A stretch of 6,478 nt of DNA from Chloroflexota bacterium (GTDB lineage: Bacteria; Chloroflexota; Anaerolineae; Ardenticatenales; Ardenticatenaceae), in assembly GCA_003520455.1 (NCBI GenBank), contig DOUV01000292.1, forward strand, positions 1 to 6,478. Direction: 5' to 3'. Below are positions 6,176 through 6,478 of the stretch, in pieces. Below the pieces are notes generated by a model. That model was not told where the DNA came from. It saw only the letters and a list, made by a program, of their open reading frames with translations, and made no database searches. Both the position numbers and the translations under genes were made by a program. Within the stretch, counting starts at the first letter, position 1. Every line of letters starts with the position of its first letter.

Positions 6176-6478
6176 TCAGATGTCCGGTTCGGCCAAGGCG
6201 GTAGCGGTCTCGGAGGTACGCCCATTCGTGGGGCAGTTCATCGGTGTGAGTTTTTGGTCGGTTTCAAGTAATTGCTCAAAGCTGACAAGGCAGCTGGTAA
6301 GATCGAAGGAGTGGAGGCATGGAATCTGCGATTCGGGGAGCTGCAAGGCACAGAAACCCGGCAGCACAATAGCACGCCCATCATCAAAATGATTGGTGAA
6401 GAATTCAAGAGGCATTCGGGCCACGAAGTTGGCCCAAATGTGCCAGGTCGGCGACATCCCTTGGACGCGGCGGGCGGT
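6176..6478 (-). CDS. Hypothetical protein, C-terminal part (right edge), doubtful
   Basis: A minus-strand frame is open from the window edge to a TGA at 6178-6176, giving 100 residues with an internal ATG at 6457. I recognise no family, membrane segment or catalytic motif; the segment has four cysteines and a few aromatic residues (for example WHIWANF). If real, it would precede the molybdo-flavoenzyme operon in the same direction, 174 bases upstream. Third-position GC looks similar to that of the confirmed genes. Against it, the opposite strand is also open in exact codon register from 6272 to the edge and has the more coding-like first-position composition, so this may be an antisense shadow. 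Confidence 0.3.
   Translation of the reverse strand, partial: TARRVQGMSPTWHIWANFVARMPLEFFTNHFDDGRAIVLPGFCALQLPESQIPCLHSFDLTSCLVSFEQLLETDQKLTPMNCPTNGRTSETATALAEPDI
6272..6478 (+). CDS. Alternative plus-strand open frame at right edge, doubtful
   Basis: The plus frame after a TAA at 6269-6271 stays open for 69 codons to the edge. By hand count, first codon positions are 28/69 G and 46/69 purine, typical of coding DNA; read on the minus strand the same triplets give 18/69 G in first position. The product is Lys/Glu/Gly-rich (for example KIEGVEAWNLRFGELQG) and is not a family I recognise. The weakness is the start: candidates are TTG at 6272, GTG near 6311 and ATG at 6389, and none has a well-spaced Shine-Dalgarno. 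It would be divergent from the operon. Only one of this frame and the opposite-strand frame is likely to be real. Confidence 0.22.
   Translation, partial: MLKADKAAGKIEGVEAWNLRFGELQGTETRQHNSTPIIKMIGEEFKRHSGHEVGPNVPGRRHPLDAAGG

Noticed and set aside
6319..6372. 17-codon plus-strand mini-ORF preceded by GGAG-rich sequence
   Set aside because: It is very short with no recognisable product. The purine run before the ATG appears to be chance within one of the competing larger frames.

Overview
All convincing genes lie on the minus strand, so transcription runs from high to low coordinates. The DNA is GC-rich and dense. Overlapping or near-abutting genes, strong Shine-Dalgarno sites, a Tat signal and a c-type cytochrome indicate a bacterium with a respiratory chain. 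The sequence alone does not place it in a phylum. It could come from an uncultivated lineage, but that is a guess. I see no mobile element, CRISPR array, tRNA or rRNA.

Region 6001-1883 is a compact three-gene operon for a molybdenum hydroxylase of the xanthine dehydrogenase/aldehyde oxidase superfamily. The genes are, in order, a Tat-exported [2Fe-2S] subunit (6001-5261), the molybdopterin catalytic subunit (5259-2899) and an FAD subunit (2884-1883). The FAD subunit has a four-cysteine insert like the [4Fe-4S] loop of PaoB and 4-hydroxybenzoyl-CoA reductase beta. Electrons would pass from the Mo site through two [2Fe-2S] clusters to FAD, with an extra [4Fe-4S] cluster in the flavin subunit. 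The Tat signal on the small subunit suggests that the assembled complex is exported. Overall it resembles a PaoABC-type periplasmic aldehyde oxidoreductase more than a cytosolic xanthine dehydrogenase, but the gene order differs from paoABC. A GC-rich hairpin at 1822-1857 probably ends this transcript.

Region 1810-1 looks like a second transcription unit. A promoter with a perfect TATAAT box (1782-1787) precedes a 509-residue protein with the M20 metallopeptidase fold. Most of that protein's predicted metal ligands and its catalytic glutamate are replaced, so it may be a pseudoenzyme or have a changed function. It has a ~95-residue N-terminal extension of unknown function. Twenty-one bases later, a gene starting with TTG encodes a secreted c-type cytochrome (signal peptide plus CxxCH) that runs off the left edge. 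A periplasmic cytochrome c next to an exported molybdo-flavoenzyme makes it a candidate electron acceptor. That link is inference.

Region 6002-6478 is poorly resolved. It holds the strong ribosome-binding site of the operon, a leader with no clear promoter, and a right-edge stretch open on both strands in the same codon register. The coding strand there cannot be decided from this window.
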